Shown here one piece after another: positions 33,270 through 41,285 of a stretch of DNA of 41,285 nt. Source of the stretch: Thermomicrobium sp. (GTDB lineage Bacteria > Chloroflexota > Chloroflexia > Thermomicrobiales > Thermomicrobiaceae). The position numbers and the translations under genes were made by a program. The notes below the pieces were generated by a model that saw only the letters and a list, made by a program, of their open reading frames with translations, searched no databases and was not told the origin of the DNA. The stretch covers positions 1 through 41,285 of the forward strand of contig JANXBE010000006.1 in NCBI GenBank assembly GCA_025060175.1, given 5' to 3'. How positions within the stretch are numbered: the first letter of the stretch is position 1; the number at the start of each line of letters is the position of its first letter.

Positions 33270-34010
33270 TCAGCCGATGCCCACAACGCGCCGTTGGATG
33301 ACCATCAGCTCGCTGATGCCACGCTCGGCGAGTGCGAGGAGTTGATCTAGTCGCTCACGTCCGAACGGTTGCCCCTCGGCAGTGCCTTGCAACTCGACGA
33401 ACTCTCCGCGATCGGTCATCACTACGTTCAGATCGACATCGGCGCGGCTGTCCTCAGCGTACTCCAGGTCGAGTCGCGCCTCGCCGCCGATGAGTCCGAC
33501 GCTCACGGCTGCTACTTGCCGCACGATCGGCGACGCCGGAAGCAGCCCCGTGCGCACGAGTCGATCCAACGCGAGGTACAAGGCGACCCAACCACCAGTG
33601 ATCGCGGCCGTTCGCGTACCCCCGTCCGCCCTAATGACGTCGCAGTCGACGATGATGGTCCGCTCGCCCAACGCACGAAGATCGACCGCCGCGCGCAGCG
33701 AGCGCCCGATCAAGCGCTGAATCTCAGCCGTCCGGCCACCCGGACCGACACGCTCGCGCGGAATCCGCTCGCGCCCGCTGCGGGGCAACATCCCGTACTC
33801 GGCCGTGATCCAGCCCTGCCCAGTCCCCGCGAGAAACCCTGGAACCCGCTCCTCCACCGTTGCAGCACAGAGGACATGCGTCCCCCCGACCATGATCAGG
33901 GCCGAACCCTCCGCGTACGGCAGGTAATCCGTGACGATGTCGACCGGGCGGAGTTCGTCGTTCCTGCGGCCATGGCGGATCGGAAACGCTTCCGCGCTCA
34001 CCTCGCTCAC
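33270..34010 (-). CDS. rph: Ribonuclease PH
   Basis: A 246-residue phosphorolytic 3'-5' exonuclease that trims tRNA 3' ends. Family blocks are [67 protein letters not shown] and D-L-N-V-V-M-T. The GTG at 34010 overlaps the rarA stop (GTGA). A second GTG three codons later (34001) has better Shine-Dalgarno spacing (GGAG, 10 bases) and could be the real start. It is the last gene of the eight-gene run. Confidence 0.95.
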   Translation of the reverse strand: MSEVSAEAFPIRHGRRNDELRPVDIVTDYLPYAEGSALIMVGGTHVLCAATVEERVPGFLAGTGQGWITAEYGMLPRSGRERIPRERVGPGGRTAEIQRLIGRSLRAAVDLRALGERTIIVDCDVIRADGGTRTAAITGGWVALYLALDRLVRTGLLPASPIVRQVAAVSVGLIGGEARLDLEYAEDSRADVDLNVVMTDRGEFVELQGTAEGQPFGRERLDQLLALAERGISELMVIQRRVVGIG

Positions 34011-35350
34011 GCTCCGGCATCAGTGCTCTGGCCGTCTCGTTCCCGACGAGCGCGGATCGTCGCTAGCCGCTCACGCAGACGAGCTTCCCATCCTCGCTCG
34101 GTGGGCTCGTAGTAGCGCCGACCACGCAGGCGCGGCGGTAGGTACTCCTGTCGGCCGATCGCATCCGGCTCGTCGTGCGGGTAGCGGTAGCCCGCTCCCC
34201 ACCCGAGTTGACGGAGCAACGCTGTCGGCGCATTCCGCAAGTGCAGCGGAACCGGATCGTTCCGCGTCTCCGCCACGTCTCGTCGAGCCGCCTCGTAGGC
34301 ACGATAGACAGCATTGCTCTTCGGCGCCAGCGCGAGATAGATAGTCACCTCAGCGAGCGCGACGGCCCCCTCTGGCATACCGATGGCGTGCACCGCCTGT
34401 TGTGCGGCGACCGCGAGGACCAATGCGTGTGGATCGGACAGACCGATGTCCTCACTCGCTGCTCGTACCAGGCGTCGGGCGATGTAGAGGGGGTCCTCAC
34501 CATGCTCCAACATCCGGGCCAGCCAGTACACCGCCGCGTCGGGATCCGAGCCGCGGATCGCCTTATGCAACGCGGAGATGGCGTCGTAATGTGCGTCACC
34601 AGCCCGATCGTACAGACTCGCTCGCCGCATCGCGGCTTGTCGCACCAGATTTGCGGTGATCACCCCGTCTCGAGCGCCGACCGCCGCCACTTCGAGCGTG
34701 TTGAGAGCCATCCGCGCGTCACCGTTCGCCAGATTGACCAACAGATCCAGTGCGTCAGGGTCGAGCCGCAGCCCGGTCGCTCCCAGGCCCCGTTCCGCAT
34801 CGCTCAACGCTCGCAGCACGAGCACCCGCACCGCCTCATCGGGCAGGGGCTCGAGGAGCACGACGCGACAGCGCGAAAGGAGTGGCGCGTTCACCTCGAA
34901 CGAGGGATTCTCGGTCGTCGCTCCGATGAGCACGATCGTTCCGTCCTCGACGGCTGGGAGGAGTGCATCCTGTTGGGCTCGGTTGAAGCGATGGATCTCG
35001 TCGATGAAGAGGATGGTGCGACGCCCATGGGAGGTGAGTCGCTCGGATGCCTCCTGGACCGCGCGGCGCACCTCGGCTACCGTCGCCGTCACGGCCGAGA
35101 GCGAGATGAACGCAGCCTCCGTCTGTTCCGCGATCACCCGGGCCAACGTCGTCTTCCCGCAACCTGGTGGACCCCAGAGGATCAGTGACAGTAGTCGATC
35201 GTTTTCGATCATCGTCCGGAGAAGCGAGCCGGGACCGACCAAGTGGTCTTGTCCCACGATCTCATCGAGCGAACGTGGGCGCATCCGCTCTGCGAGCGGC
35301 GCCGCGTGTCGTCGTCTGTCACGAGCGTGCGCTGCGAACAGGTCTTCCAT
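34007..35350 (-). CDS. rarA: Replication-associated recombination protein A (RarA/MgsA)
   Basis: A 447-residue AAA+ ATPase of the clamp-loader type, acting at stalled forks. Walker A is G-P-P-G-C-G-K-T at 60-67, Walker B is [10 protein letters not shown], sensor 1 is G-A-T-T-E-N-P-S-F, and the Arg finger region is L-L-S-R-C. The C-terminal tetramerisation part is typical ([26 protein letters not shown]). ATG 35350 matches family starts (M-E-D-L-F); it lies 18 bases after the coiled-coil gene stop, with only an adjacent GAGGGG, suggesting coupling. A GTG 12 codons upstream lacks a site. Confidence 0.93.
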   Translation of the reverse strand: MEDLFAAHARDRRRHAAPLAERMRPRSLDEIVGQDHLVGPGSLLRTMIENDRLLSLILWGPPGCGKTTLARVIAEQTEAAFISLSAVTATVAEVRRAVQEASERLTSHGRRTILFIDEIHRFNRAQQDALLPAVEDGTIVLIGATTENPSFEVNAPLLSRCRVVLLEPLPDEAVRVLVLRALSDAERGLGATGLRLDPDALDLLVNLANGDARMALNTLEVAAVGARDGVITANLVRQAAMRRASLYDRAGDAHYDAISALHKAIRGSDPDAAVYWLARMLEHGEDPLYIARRLVRAASEDIGLSDPHALVLAVAAQQAVHAIGMPEGAVALAEVTIYLALAPKSNAVYRAYEAARRDVAETRNDPVPLHLRNAPTALLRQLGWGAGYRYPHDEPDAIGRQEYLPPRLRGRRYYEPTERGWEARLRERLATIRARRERDGQSTDAGA

Positions 35351-35367
35351 CCCCTCGCGTCCGCCCG

Positions 35368-35649
35368 TCAATTCAGGGTCACCCACTCGGAACCGAGGGA
35401 GCCGGTCTCGCTGACCGACGCTTCCAGCCGCGCGAGTTCCTGCTCGAGGTCACGGTGCGTGCGAAGACCACGGGCAGCGAGCGCGCGGATGCGTTCCACC
35501 TGCTCGTCGGCATCCCGTTCGGTCCGTAGTCGTTCCGCCAACTGATCGAGCGTCGTCAACCCGTACTCCTCGAGGAGCTCGAGCAATTCTTCGAGTTCTT
35601 CCATGTCCACGAGCAAGCGGTAGAGTTCCTCGTCTTCGGACGTGCTCAC
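35368..35649 (-). CDS. Small acidic coiled-coil protein, unknown
   Basis: A 93-residue protein dominated by Glu/Leu heptads (M-E-E-L-E-E-L-L-E-L-L-E-E-Y-G-L), then R-L-R-T-E-R-D-A-D-E-Q-V-E-R-I-R and H-R-D-L-E-Q-E-L-A-R-L-E. It has no TM segment or signal. GTG 35649 overlaps the stop of the membrane-protein gene (GTGA) and has GAGG 6-7 bases upstream. Codon use fits the neighbours. I recognise no family; the position directly before rarA is the only functional hint. Confidence 0.65.
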   Translation of the reverse strand: MSTSEDEELYRLLVDMEELEELLELLEEYGLTTLDQLAERLRTERDADEQVERIRALAARGLRTHRDLEQELARLEASVSETGSLGSEWVTLN

Positions 35650-36503
35650 AGCCCACCTCGCGTTCGCAGCATACCCCACACGATGACTGCCAGAGCGAGC
35701 GCAGTCGTCGACCCGTACTCCAGCGCCGTACGCCAACTGAGCGTGCGCTCGCTCCGAGCGAGGAGGAGCCCCGCCAGGAAGTGAAACACGGCCAGTAACG
35801 CCGCACCACCGATCCAGCCCGTCGCCGGCCAATAGTTGAGAACCCAAGTCGCTTCGGCCAGGACGAGCCCACCCGTCATCGCGTAGAGGATCCGCCGATC
35901 CAGCTGGATGTCCTCCCCTTCGGTCAGCTGGAGAAACGCGATCGAGGCGAACAGGAAGAGGGCCGTCGCCGAGTACAGACTCCGCAGCTTGTGCACGTAG
36001 ACCATGGCGAACGCCGCGAAGGCTAAGCCGTACACGAGCACGGTGTGCGCAACGCGAGCGAGCGCACGCACCCGTGGCTCACCACTGTACAGCGCGATCC
36101 GAGCGAGCTGGCCGAGGAACAGCGCGACGAATCCGAGCAGCGCGATCGCCATCCCCGCCAGCTCGGTATGATAGGCGCACAGCAACAGTGCACCCACCGC
36201 GAGCGTCAAGAACGGGAGCACCCACCCTGTCGGCCACTCCGTGACCGGATCGTAGCGGATACCGCGGCGACGCGCCGTCGCCGGTGCGAGCTGGGGAACC
36301 GGATCCAACAGCTGGAACAACAGTCCGCCGACGAGGCAAACCGCAGTCGCGGTGAGCCAAAACCACCGTCCTTCCGGCGCGAGGAACGGAACCGCGCCGA
36401 TCGCAGGCGGCGCCGCCCGCGCGATCACGACGAGCACGCTCAGCAACCCGGTCCCCAACAGGCTCGCCGCGAGCGATCGGGCGATGATCGGACGCATCAC
36501 CAT
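35646..36503 (-). CDS. Polytopic membrane protein, unknown
   Basis: A 285-residue protein with about eight TM helices and short loops. They begin S-L-L-G-T-G-L-L-S-V-L-V-V-I, with later segments W-F-W-L-T-A-T-A-V-C-L-V-G-G-L-L-F, W-V-L-P-F-L-T-L-A-V-G-A-L-L-L and A-L-L-A-V-F-H-F-L-A-G-L-L-L. A Y-D-P-V-T-E-W-P-T-G loop lies between helices 2 and 3. No catalytic motif or family is recognised. The start (ATG 36503, or ATG 36497 three codons in) overlaps the glycosyltransferase stop, and the end overlaps the coiled-coil gene start. Confidence 0.75.
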   Translation of the reverse strand: MVMRPIIARSLAASLLGTGLLSVLVVIARAAPPAIGAVPFLAPEGRWFWLTATAVCLVGGLLFQLLDPVPQLAPATARRRGIRYDPVTEWPTGWVLPFLTLAVGALLLCAYHTELAGMAIALLGFVALFLGQLARIALYSGEPRVRALARVAHTVLVYGLAFAAFAMVYVHKLRSLYSATALFLFASIAFLQLTEGEDIQLDRRILYAMTGGLVLAEATWVLNYWPATGWIGGAALLAVFHFLAGLLLARSERTLSWRTALEYGSTTALALAVIVWGMLRTRGGL

Positions 36504-37786
36504 CGAAAACTGTCCGGGCCGATCATGAGACGCCGATCGACGACTGCTGCCGCACCGACCCGTTCATCGACGCGCCGACCTTTCACCTCGTCCAGTAGCT
36601 CCAGAATCGCCTGGATCGCCGGTACCGCCTCGTCATCGATCCTCGGCCTGGGCAGCGGTTCCATTCCTGCCGCAGCCGCTTGCAGGACGCGCTGCAGCTC
36701 GGCGGCACTCCGGATCCAGCGAGCCACGCCAGCCTGCTCCATCGTCCGAGCGTTGAAGATTCCGTGGCCAGTGATCGGCCGATAGATCACGATCGGCAAC
36801 CCACTGGCGATCGCTTCCAGACAGGTCAAACCTCCAGCGTTCTGGACCAGACAGTCGGCCGCAGCCATCAGCTCGGGGAGTTCGTCCGTCCACCCCATGA
36901 TCTGGACCGCCGGATTCCCGGCGTGCTCGCGGTGTAGGCGCTCGGCGAGGACTCGATTACGACCACAGACGACGACGGTGCGAACGCCGCAGGCGGCGAC
37001 ATCGCGGACGATCAGTTCGACCCGCCCGATGCCCCAGGCACCCGCCACCACGAGGGCCACGAACTCGTCGGGCCCGAAACCGAAGCGGCGGCGCGCTGCG
37101 TCACGATCGCGTGGTTCGAGGAACGCGCGTCGGACGAGCGGACGCATGACCCGCACCGGTCCGTTGGCCTCGTCCACCTGAAGCGCGGACGCACGGGAAG
37201 GAACCAAATGGAGATCGATGCCCGGAGCGGTCCACATCCGATGGACGCCATAGTCCGTCACCACGGCGACCGTCGGCACCATCAACCGACCGGTCCGACG
37301 GAGAACGCCGAGCGCCTGCGTGACGATCGGATAGGTTGAGACCACCAGTTCCGGTCGCAACGCCTCGACCAGTGCACGGAACGCGGCGCCGCTCAACGTG
37401 GCATAGACATGACGCCAGAAGCGCGCCAACAGCCGCCGATGCGACGACCAGAATTCGATGTCGTAGAGCCAGGGAACATACCGTAACTGAACCGGATACG
37501 ACCACGCGAAATACCGGCTCAAGAGAGGAGTCGCGAGCGCGAAGCCGTCCAGTACCGCGACGCTGTACCCGGCGTGCTCGAACTCGCTCCGGAGGACCGC
37601 CGCTGCCGCGTTGTGACCGCCACCGATCGACGCCGAGAGGATCAATACTCGGGGCCCGTACCCCGACAGGCGGACTTCTGCCGCGGCACGACGGACCGAC
37701 CGTCGGCGCTGGTGTTGCTGCGTCACCCCTCCTGCGGCCAGCGCTCCGGCCGCGCCTGCCAACAACATCCACTCTTCTCCGATCAT
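36497..37786 (-). CDS. MGDG synthase/MurG-type glycosyltransferase
   Basis: A 429-residue GT28-like protein. An N-terminal hydrophobic patch (W-M-L-L-A-G-A-A-G-A-L-A-A-G-G) comes first. V-L-I-L-S-A-S-I-G-G-G-H-N-A-A-A-A then marks the MGDG-synthase N-terminal domain. The donor-site block is N-A-G-G-L-T-C-L-E-A-I-A-S-G-L-P-I-V-I-Y near residue 325-345, followed by G-H-G-I-F-N-A-R-T-M-E. Relatives glycosylate diacylglycerol or other lipids at the inner membrane face; the lipid acceptor is not known. The start is ATG 37786 (an AGGGGG is 12 bases upstream) or ATG 37828, 14 codons earlier. It overlaps the next membrane-protein gene. Confidence 0.82.
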   Translation of the reverse strand: MIGEEWMLLAGAAGALAAGGVTQQHQRRRSVRRAAAEVRLSGYGPRVLILSASIGGGHNAAAAVLRSEFEHAGYSVAVLDGFALATPLLSRYFAWSYPVQLRYVPWLYDIEFWSSHRRLLARFWRHVYATLSGAAFRALVEALRPELVVSTYPIVTQALGVLRRTGRLMVPTVAVVTDYGVHRMWTAPGIDLHLVPSRASALQVDEANGPVRVMRPLVRRAFLEPRDRDAARRRFGFGPDEFVALVVAGAWGIGRVELIVRDVAACGVRTVVVCGRNRVLAERLHREHAGNPAVQIMGWTDELPELMAAADCLVQNAGGLTCLEAIASGLPIVIYRPITGHGIFNARTMEQAGVARWIRSAAELQRVLQAAAAGMEPLPRPRIDDEAVPAIQAILELLDEVKGRRVDERVGAAAVVDRRLMIGPDSFRW

Positions 37787-37873
37787 CGTCCGAACCCACC
37801 CCCTCGCCCGCCGCACCGCCCTGCCCATTCGCCTACAGGCAGTCTCGCGATCCGGTCACACACCGTCAAGACG

Positions 37874-38503
37874 TCAGCTGTGACGCTCTTGTAACACGCG
37901 CTCGATCAGCACCGGATCCAGCGCCCCGTGCCGTAGGACCCGTAGCACACCCCCTTCGAGCGCGACGACGGTCGACGGAATACCGCCCGGCGTTCGTCCG
38001 CCATCGACATAGAGGTCGACCGCGTCGCCCAACGCTGCGATCGCCTCCTCGACCGTGCACGCTTCCGGCTCTCCTGAGCGGTTCGCTGACGTGGTGGCCA
38101 CCGCACCGCCTGCTGCGCTGATGATCGCGAGCGCCGTCGGGTGATCAGGCATCCGTAAGCCGACCGCGGCGGTATCCCGAACGATCTCCCGCGGGAGCCA
38201 TTCGCGGGCCGGCACGACGATCGTCAGCGCTCCAGGCCAAAAGCGATGCGCCAAGCGCTCGACGTCCTCGGTCACCTCGCTGGCGAGTCGTTCCAGCTGA
38301 CGCAGGTCCGAGATCAACACTGGAATCGGTCGATCGAGCGGGCGCCCCTTGGCCACATACAAGCGGGCGACTGCCTCAGGTCGGTCGACCGCAGCACCGA
38401 CACCATAGACCGTGTCGGTGGGAAAGACGACGAGACCGCCGTCACGCAAGACACGAGCCGCCGTTGCGACCGCGTCCGGTTCCTCCGCGCGCACGACCCT
38501 CAC
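37874..38503 (-). CDS. tsaC: L-threonylcarbamoyladenylate synthase
   Basis: A 209-residue YrdC/Sua5-domain protein making threonylcarbamoyl-AMP for the t6A37 tRNA modification. It has G-G-L-V-V-F-P-T-D-T-V-Y-G-V-G-A, Y-V-A-K-G-R-P-L-D-R-P-I-P-V-L-I (the K-x-R residues bind ATP), F-W-P-G-A-L-T-I-V-V, V-G-L-R-M-P-D-H and the nucleotide motif T-S-A-N-R-S-G. The extra Sua5 C-terminal domain is absent. GTG 38503 overlaps the uvrC stop (GTGA) and has GGAGG 9 bases upstream. Confidence 0.93.
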   Translation of the reverse strand: MRVVRAEEPDAVATAARVLRDGGLVVFPTDTVYGVGAAVDRPEAVARLYVAKGRPLDRPIPVLISDLRQLERLASEVTEDVERLAHRFWPGALTIVVPAREWLPREIVRDTAAVGLRMPDHPTALAIISAAGGAVATTSANRSGEPEACTVEEAIAALGDAVDLYVDGGRTPGGIPSTVVALEGGVLRVLRHGALDPVLIERVLQERHS

Positions 38504-40371
38504 GGCTCACTACCTCCGCTCAACTCCGTCTTGATCCGTTCGGCGAGGGCTCGGCTGATGCCGGGTACCGCAGCGAGTTCCTCGATGCTGGCCCGGCGGA
38601 TTCCCTCGACGGATCCGAAGCGGCGCAAGAGCTCTCGTCTCCGACGGGGCCCGATCCCAGGAATCTCGTCCAGCACCGAGTGCAGCACGGTTCGGGTCCG
38701 GCGCGTTCGATGGAACGTCAGGGCGAACCGATGCGCCTCGTCCCGAATCCGCTGCACGAGGAACAGCGCCTGAGACTCGCGCGGCAGCACGATCGGCTCG
38801 CTGCGGCCTGGCACGAACAGCTCCTCGCGCTCTTTGGCGAGCGCCGCGATCGGCACATCCAAACCCAATTCGTCGAGCGCCTGGCGCGCCGCGCTGAGTT
38901 GCCCCTTACCGCCATCGATCAACAAGAGGTCCGGCAAGGAGTGCCATGCCTCCGTTTGCTCGCTCGCGAGGGCTCGCCGGTACCGGCGCAGGACAGCCTC
39001 GCGCAGCGAGGCGAAGTCGTCCTGACCTTCGACTGCCTTGATCTGGAACTTGCGATAGTCGCTCTTTTTCGGTTTGCCGTGCTCGAACACGACCATGCTC
39101 GCGACGACGTTGGTCCCGTGCAATTGCGAGACGTCGAAACACTCGATGCGACGCGGCAGCCGGTCGAGTGCGAGCGCCTCCGCCAATTCTTCGAGGGCCA
39201 GCGTCGTTCGCTGCTCGTCGTTCAACCAACGGACACGGTGCTGCTCCAGATTCTGCACGGCACTCTTCGCGATCATCTCGACCAACTCGCGGCGCAACCC
39301 CTCGGCGGGAACGGTGAGGCGCACCGCTCCACCTCGACGCTGGCTCAGCCACTCGGCGAGCATCGCTTCGTCCTCGACTGGCGACTGGAGCACGAGTTCC
39401 GGTGGAATGCTGGAGGCCTGCGCATAGTATTGCTGCACGAACGACGTCAAGATCGCCCCTGGTGTATCATCGACGCGCGCACCGGCCATGAGATAGTGTT
39501 CCGACCCGAGCAGCTTCCCCTGCCGAACGAAACCCACTTGGACGCACGCATCACCCCCGGCACCCTGCGCGACCGCGAGCACGTCGAACGACTCATCGCT
39601 GCTGGTCACGATCTTCTGCTGTTGCAGCACGTGTTCGATCGCGCGCAGTTCGTCACGCAGCCGCGCCGCTCGCTCGAACTCCAGCTGTTCCGCCGCTTCC
39701 TCCATCTCTTGCCGCAGGCGTGCGACCACCGCCTCCGCACGACCTTCCAAGAAGAGGACCACGTTCTCGATGACGCGTCGGTACGCGGTTTCGGATACAG
39801 CCCCGATGCAGGGGCCGACACAACGCCCGATGTGATAGTAGAGACAGGGCCGCGCCGCACGGCCCGTAATGTCGATATCGCACGCTCGGTAGGGGAACAG
39901 CCGTTTCAAGAGATCGAGCGTCCGGTGGACTGCTCCGGCGGAGGGGTACGGACCGAAGTAGCGGCTCCCGTCCTGCACGACACGGCGCGTCGCGATCACG
40001 CGGGGGAACGGCTCGTTGGTGATGCGGATGAACGGATAGGTCTTGTCGTCGCGTAACAGGATGTTGAAGCGCGGTCGGTATCGCTTGATCAACTCGTTTT
40101 CCAGGATGAGCGCTTCCGTCGGGGTGTCCGTCCGAATCACCTCGAAGTCGGCGACGTGCTCGACCAGTTCTCGGGTCTTCCCGTCCATCCCGCTGCGCGA
40201 GCCGAAATAGGCACGCAGGCGTTGTCGCAATGAACTCGCCTTGCCCACGTAGAGGACGCGCCCCTGCGCGTCTTTCAGCAGATAGACGCCGGGAGCAGCC
40301 TCCACTGCAGCGAGTCGGGCACGCAGTAGACGGTGGTCCTGAAATATCCGAGCGGCAGACTGGTTGCTCAT
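38500..40371 (-). CDS. uvrC: Excinuclease ABC subunit C
   Basis: A 623-residue nucleotide-excision-repair nuclease. The N-terminal GIY-YIG nuclease has G-V-Y-L-L-K-D-A-Q-G-R-V-L-Y-V-G-K-A-S-S-L (28-48). A Cys-containing region R-P-C-L-Y-Y-H-I-G-R-C-V-G-P-C follows, then a UVR motif (L-E-F-E-R-A-A-R-L-R-D-E). The RNase H-like 3' domain has F-D-V-S-Q-L-H-G-T and L-L-I-D-G-G-K-G-Q. The C-terminal helix-hairpin-helix pair is I-P-G-I-G-P-R-R-R-R-E-L-L and V-P-G-I-S-R-A-L-A. ATG 40371 lies 8 bases after the zinc-ribbon stop, without a strong ribosome site. Confidence 0.97.
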   Translation of the reverse strand: MSNQSAARIFQDHRLLRARLAAVEAAPGVYLLKDAQGRVLYVGKASSLRQRLRAYFGSRSGMDGKTRELVEHVADFEVIRTDTPTEALILENELIKRYRPRFNILLRDDKTYPFIRITNEPFPRVIATRRVVQDGSRYFGPYPSAGAVHRTLDLLKRLFPYRACDIDITGRAARPCLYYHIGRCVGPCIGAVSETAYRRVIENVVLFLEGRAEAVVARLRQEMEEAAEQLEFERAARLRDELRAIEHVLQQQKIVTSSDESFDVLAVAQGAGGDACVQVGFVRQGKLLGSEHYLMAGARVDDTPGAILTSFVQQYYAQASSIPPELVLQSPVEDEAMLAEWLSQRRGGAVRLTVPAEGLRRELVEMIAKSAVQNLEQHRVRWLNDEQRTTLALEELAEALALDRLPRRIECFDVSQLHGTNVVASMVVFEHGKPKKSDYRKFQIKAVEGQDDFASLREAVLRRYRRALASEQTEAWHSLPDLLLIDGGKGQLSAARQALDELGLDVPIAALAKEREELFVPGRSEPIVLPRESQALFLVQRIRDEAHRFALTFHRTRRTRTVLHSVLDEIPGIGPRRRRELLRRFGSVEGIRRASIEELAAVPGISRALAERIKTELSGGSEP

Positions 40372-40379
40372 CGCCGTGA

Positions 40380-40628
40380 TCAGTCGAAATCGAGCAGCTC
40401 TTCGAGAAAGTGCCGAAACTTCTTCTTGCGCCGCTTCGTCTTCCAGTCGTCCTCCTCCTCCCACTCCGGGGGACGACGGTAGAAGGCACCTTCGGCGCGC
40501 ACGAGCTGTTCCAGCTCTCCGCGATCGAGGAAAATTCCTCCACACTCCTCACAGCGTTCGAAGACGACGCTGTTTCGTTCCACGGTGCGCATGCGGCCGA
40601 GACACTTCGGGCACACCAGCGTCGACAT
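40380..40628 (-). CDS. Zinc-ribbon (zf-TFIIB) protein
   Basis: An 82-residue protein with C-P-K-C and C-E-E-C knuckles spaced as in the zf-TFIIB family, then G-G-I-F-L-D-R-G-E-L-E-Q-L, the diagnostic follow-on helix. The tail is charged (E-E-E-D-D-W-K-T-K-R-R-K-K-K). Function is unknown; zinc binding is inferred from the four Cys. AGGAGG lies 5-6 bases before ATG 40628. It is the first gene of the eight-gene run. Confidence 0.85.
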   Translation of the reverse strand: MSTLVCPKCLGRMRTVERNSVVFERCEECGGIFLDRGELEQLVRAEGAFYRRPPEWEEEDDWKTKRRKKKFRHFLEELLDFD

Positions 40629-40763
40629 CGCTGCCTCCTGTCGGCCGAGAAACGCCGACCTGTGTGTCCAGGATACCATCAGGCATGCATCGCACTGTCG
40701 ACCGAACCTAAAGCGGCCCACAGGATCCCCGTCCTCGACGTTCCGATTTGCTGAACGGGTCGG

Positions 40764-40792
40764 TTGCTTGCTTATTCCTAAAGCGTTACACT
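40764..40792 (+). promoter_or_regulatory. Promoter of the O-demethylase gene
   Basis: TTGCTT (40764-40769), exactly 17 bases, TACACT (40787-40792). The predicted start is near 40799, giving a leader of about 140 bases before ATG 40940. Confidence 0.6.
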
Positions 40793-40833
40793 GCGCAGTA
40801 GCACGGAGCGCGACTCCCGGGGAGCGCCATCCG

Positions 40834-40895
40834 GATGACGAGCCAATGCATCCAGAACGGTGCATGGCGAAACCGGTAACGCTTCCGGCGTCATC
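40834..40895 (+). ncRNA. Three-way-junction RNA in the leader, candidate cis-regulatory element
   Basis: P1 pairs GATGACG (40834-40840) with CGTCATC (40889-40895), 7 bp. P2 pairs CCAATGCA (40843-40850) with TGCATGG (40861-40867), 7 bp with one bulge and a 10-base loop. P3 pairs CCGG (40873-40876) with CCGG (40885-40888), with an 8-base loop. Junction strands are AG, CGAAA and none. It matches no riboswitch consensus I can recall. Support is pairing alone. Confidence 0.4.
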
Positions 40896-40939
40896 GTGCG
40901 GTACGAGCGGCAGCGAGATCCACGAGGGAGGCGAAACGC

Positions 40940-41285
40940 ATGTCCACCGGAGCACCGCGGAATCTGCAGGAGGTCTTGGAGCGGGCTGGGAACATCCAAG
41001 ACCTGCTGTACAACAACCCCACCGGCGCCCGCGTCTATCCAGTCGTCCCCCCCGAGTTCACCAACTGGCGGGACGAGCAGCACGCCTGGCGCGAGACCGT
41101 CTGCCTCTTCGACCTCTCCTACCACATGAGCGACCTCTTCCTGCGCGGCCCCGATGCCTTCGCCCTGCTCGAACGCCTGGGCATCAACTCCTTCGCCGGC
41201 TTCGCCCCCGGCCAGGCCAAGCAGTACGTCCCCGTCTCCCCCGAGGGGTACGTCATCGGCGACGTCATCCTCTTCTACCTGGAGG
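40940..41285 (+). CDS. LigM/GcvT-like tetrahydrofolate-dependent O-demethylase or aminomethyltransferase (5' part)
   Basis: The first 115 codons of a gene that runs out of the window. The protein begins M-S-T-G-A-P-R-N-L-Q-E-V-L and carries P-V-V-P-P-E-F-T-N-W-R-D-E-Q-H-A-W-R-E-T-V and F-D-L-S-Y-H-M-S-D-L-F. It continues G-I-N-S-F-A-G-F-A-P-G-Q-A-K-Q-Y-V-P and G-Y-V-I-G-D-V-I-L-F. This pattern matches the vanillate/3-O-methylgallate demethylase (LigM/DesA) branch of the GcvT family, which passes a methyl group to tetrahydrofolate in aromatic catabolism. GAGGGAGG precedes the ATG by 8 bases. The substrate is inferred only from family resemblance; other aminomethyltransferase-family roles are possible. 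Confidence 0.85.
   Translation, partial: MSTGAPRNLQEVLERAGNIQDLLYNNPTGARVYPVVPPEFTNWRDEQHAWRETVCLFDLSYHMSDLFLRGPDAFALLERLGINSFAGFAPGQAKQYVPVSPEGYVIGDVILFYLE

Larger units (their letters stand above)
40629..40939. other. Divergent intergenic region with structured leader
   Basis: About 311 bases. The minus side has an extended -10-like TGGTATCCT (40678-40670) about 42 bases before the zinc-ribbon gene. The plus side has a promoter (40764-40792) followed by a 140-base untranslated leader with a three-stem junction, listed separately. Confidence 0.6.

Noticed and set aside
38464-40056. 530-codon plus-strand frame opposite uvrC
   Set aside because: Antisense to uvrC, which has all its family motifs; no independent evidence.
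40830-40895. Hammerhead ribozyme in the O-demethylase leader
   Set aside because: GGATGA, GCGAAA and a GTC triplet occur in suggestive order, but the core CUGAUGA has a mismatch, the base after P3 is not U, and no stem I can form around the core.

Overview
The window is a 41,285-base stretch of very GC-rich bacterial chromosome, densely packed with ordinary housekeeping and metabolic genes. There is no rRNA, tRNA, CRISPR array, insertion sequence or phage. The gene set (tandem F420-type luciferase-like oxidoreductases, Rex, HspR with ClpB, DUF4349 and DUF2905 proteins, a Thermotoga-type DAHP synthase, an NDMA-type alcohol dehydrogenase), together with strong GC bias, frequent GTG starts and good Shine-Dalgarno sites, best fits a thermophilic Chloroflexota of the Thermomicrobia type (Thermomicrobium/Sphaerobacter). 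That placement is an inference from gene content; no marker gene was compared.

Layout: 1-169 tail of a c-type cytochrome; 721-about 2276 a phytoene-desaturase-like FAD oxidoreductase whose 3' end runs into a suspect G/C homopolymer tract. 2373-7604 (minus) is recN, ybaB and three tandem F420-type oxidoreductases. 7733-10303 (plus) holds nadE and rex. 10260-11897 (minus) holds a small membrane protein and a citrate-lyase-like enzyme. 12214-13436 (plus) is an unknown gene coupled to a DUF429 gene. 13394-14605 (minus) is a glycosyltransferase. 14737-15711 (plus) is a kinase-fold protein that lacks its catalytic residues. 15713-16968 (minus) is a DAHP synthase preceded by a complete attenuator. 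17289-18404 (minus) is a zinc alcohol dehydrogenase and 18791-19882 (plus) a MetE-like protein. 19979-21413 (minus) holds DUF4349, DUF2905 and a 43-residue membrane peptide. 21473-26118 (minus) holds clpB, hspR and a D,D-carboxypeptidase with an unusual cytoplasmic tail. 26279-27487 (plus) is a DUF362 protein. 27453-31393 (minus) is a five-gene run: D,D-carboxypeptidase, pseudouridine synthase, cmk, plsC, GNAT. 31484-33198 (plus) is hisC-hisB. 33270-40628 (minus) is an eight-gene overlapping run from a zinc-ribbon gene through uvrC, tsaC, a glycosyltransferase, a membrane protein, a coiled-coil protein and rarA to rph. 40940-41285 is the start of a LigM/GcvT-like tetrahydrofolate-dependent O-demethylase.

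The most interesting element is the leader of the DAHP synthase gene. It has a textbook sigma-70 promoter, a 30-codon ORF carrying the aromatic run W-F-A-Y-Y-F, a perfect 11-bp intrinsic terminator before the structural gene, and two mutually exclusive long-range pairings. This reads as ribosome-mediated attenuation of the first step of aromatic amino acid synthesis, with the leader ORF starting almost at the transcript's 5' end. Other points worth checking are a three-way-junction RNA in the leader of the O-demethylase gene, a palindromic operator inside the hspR-clpB promoter that is not the classical HAIR sequence, the catalytically stripped kinase-fold protein, and the D,D-carboxypeptidase with a TM segment and repeat-like cytoplasmic tail.
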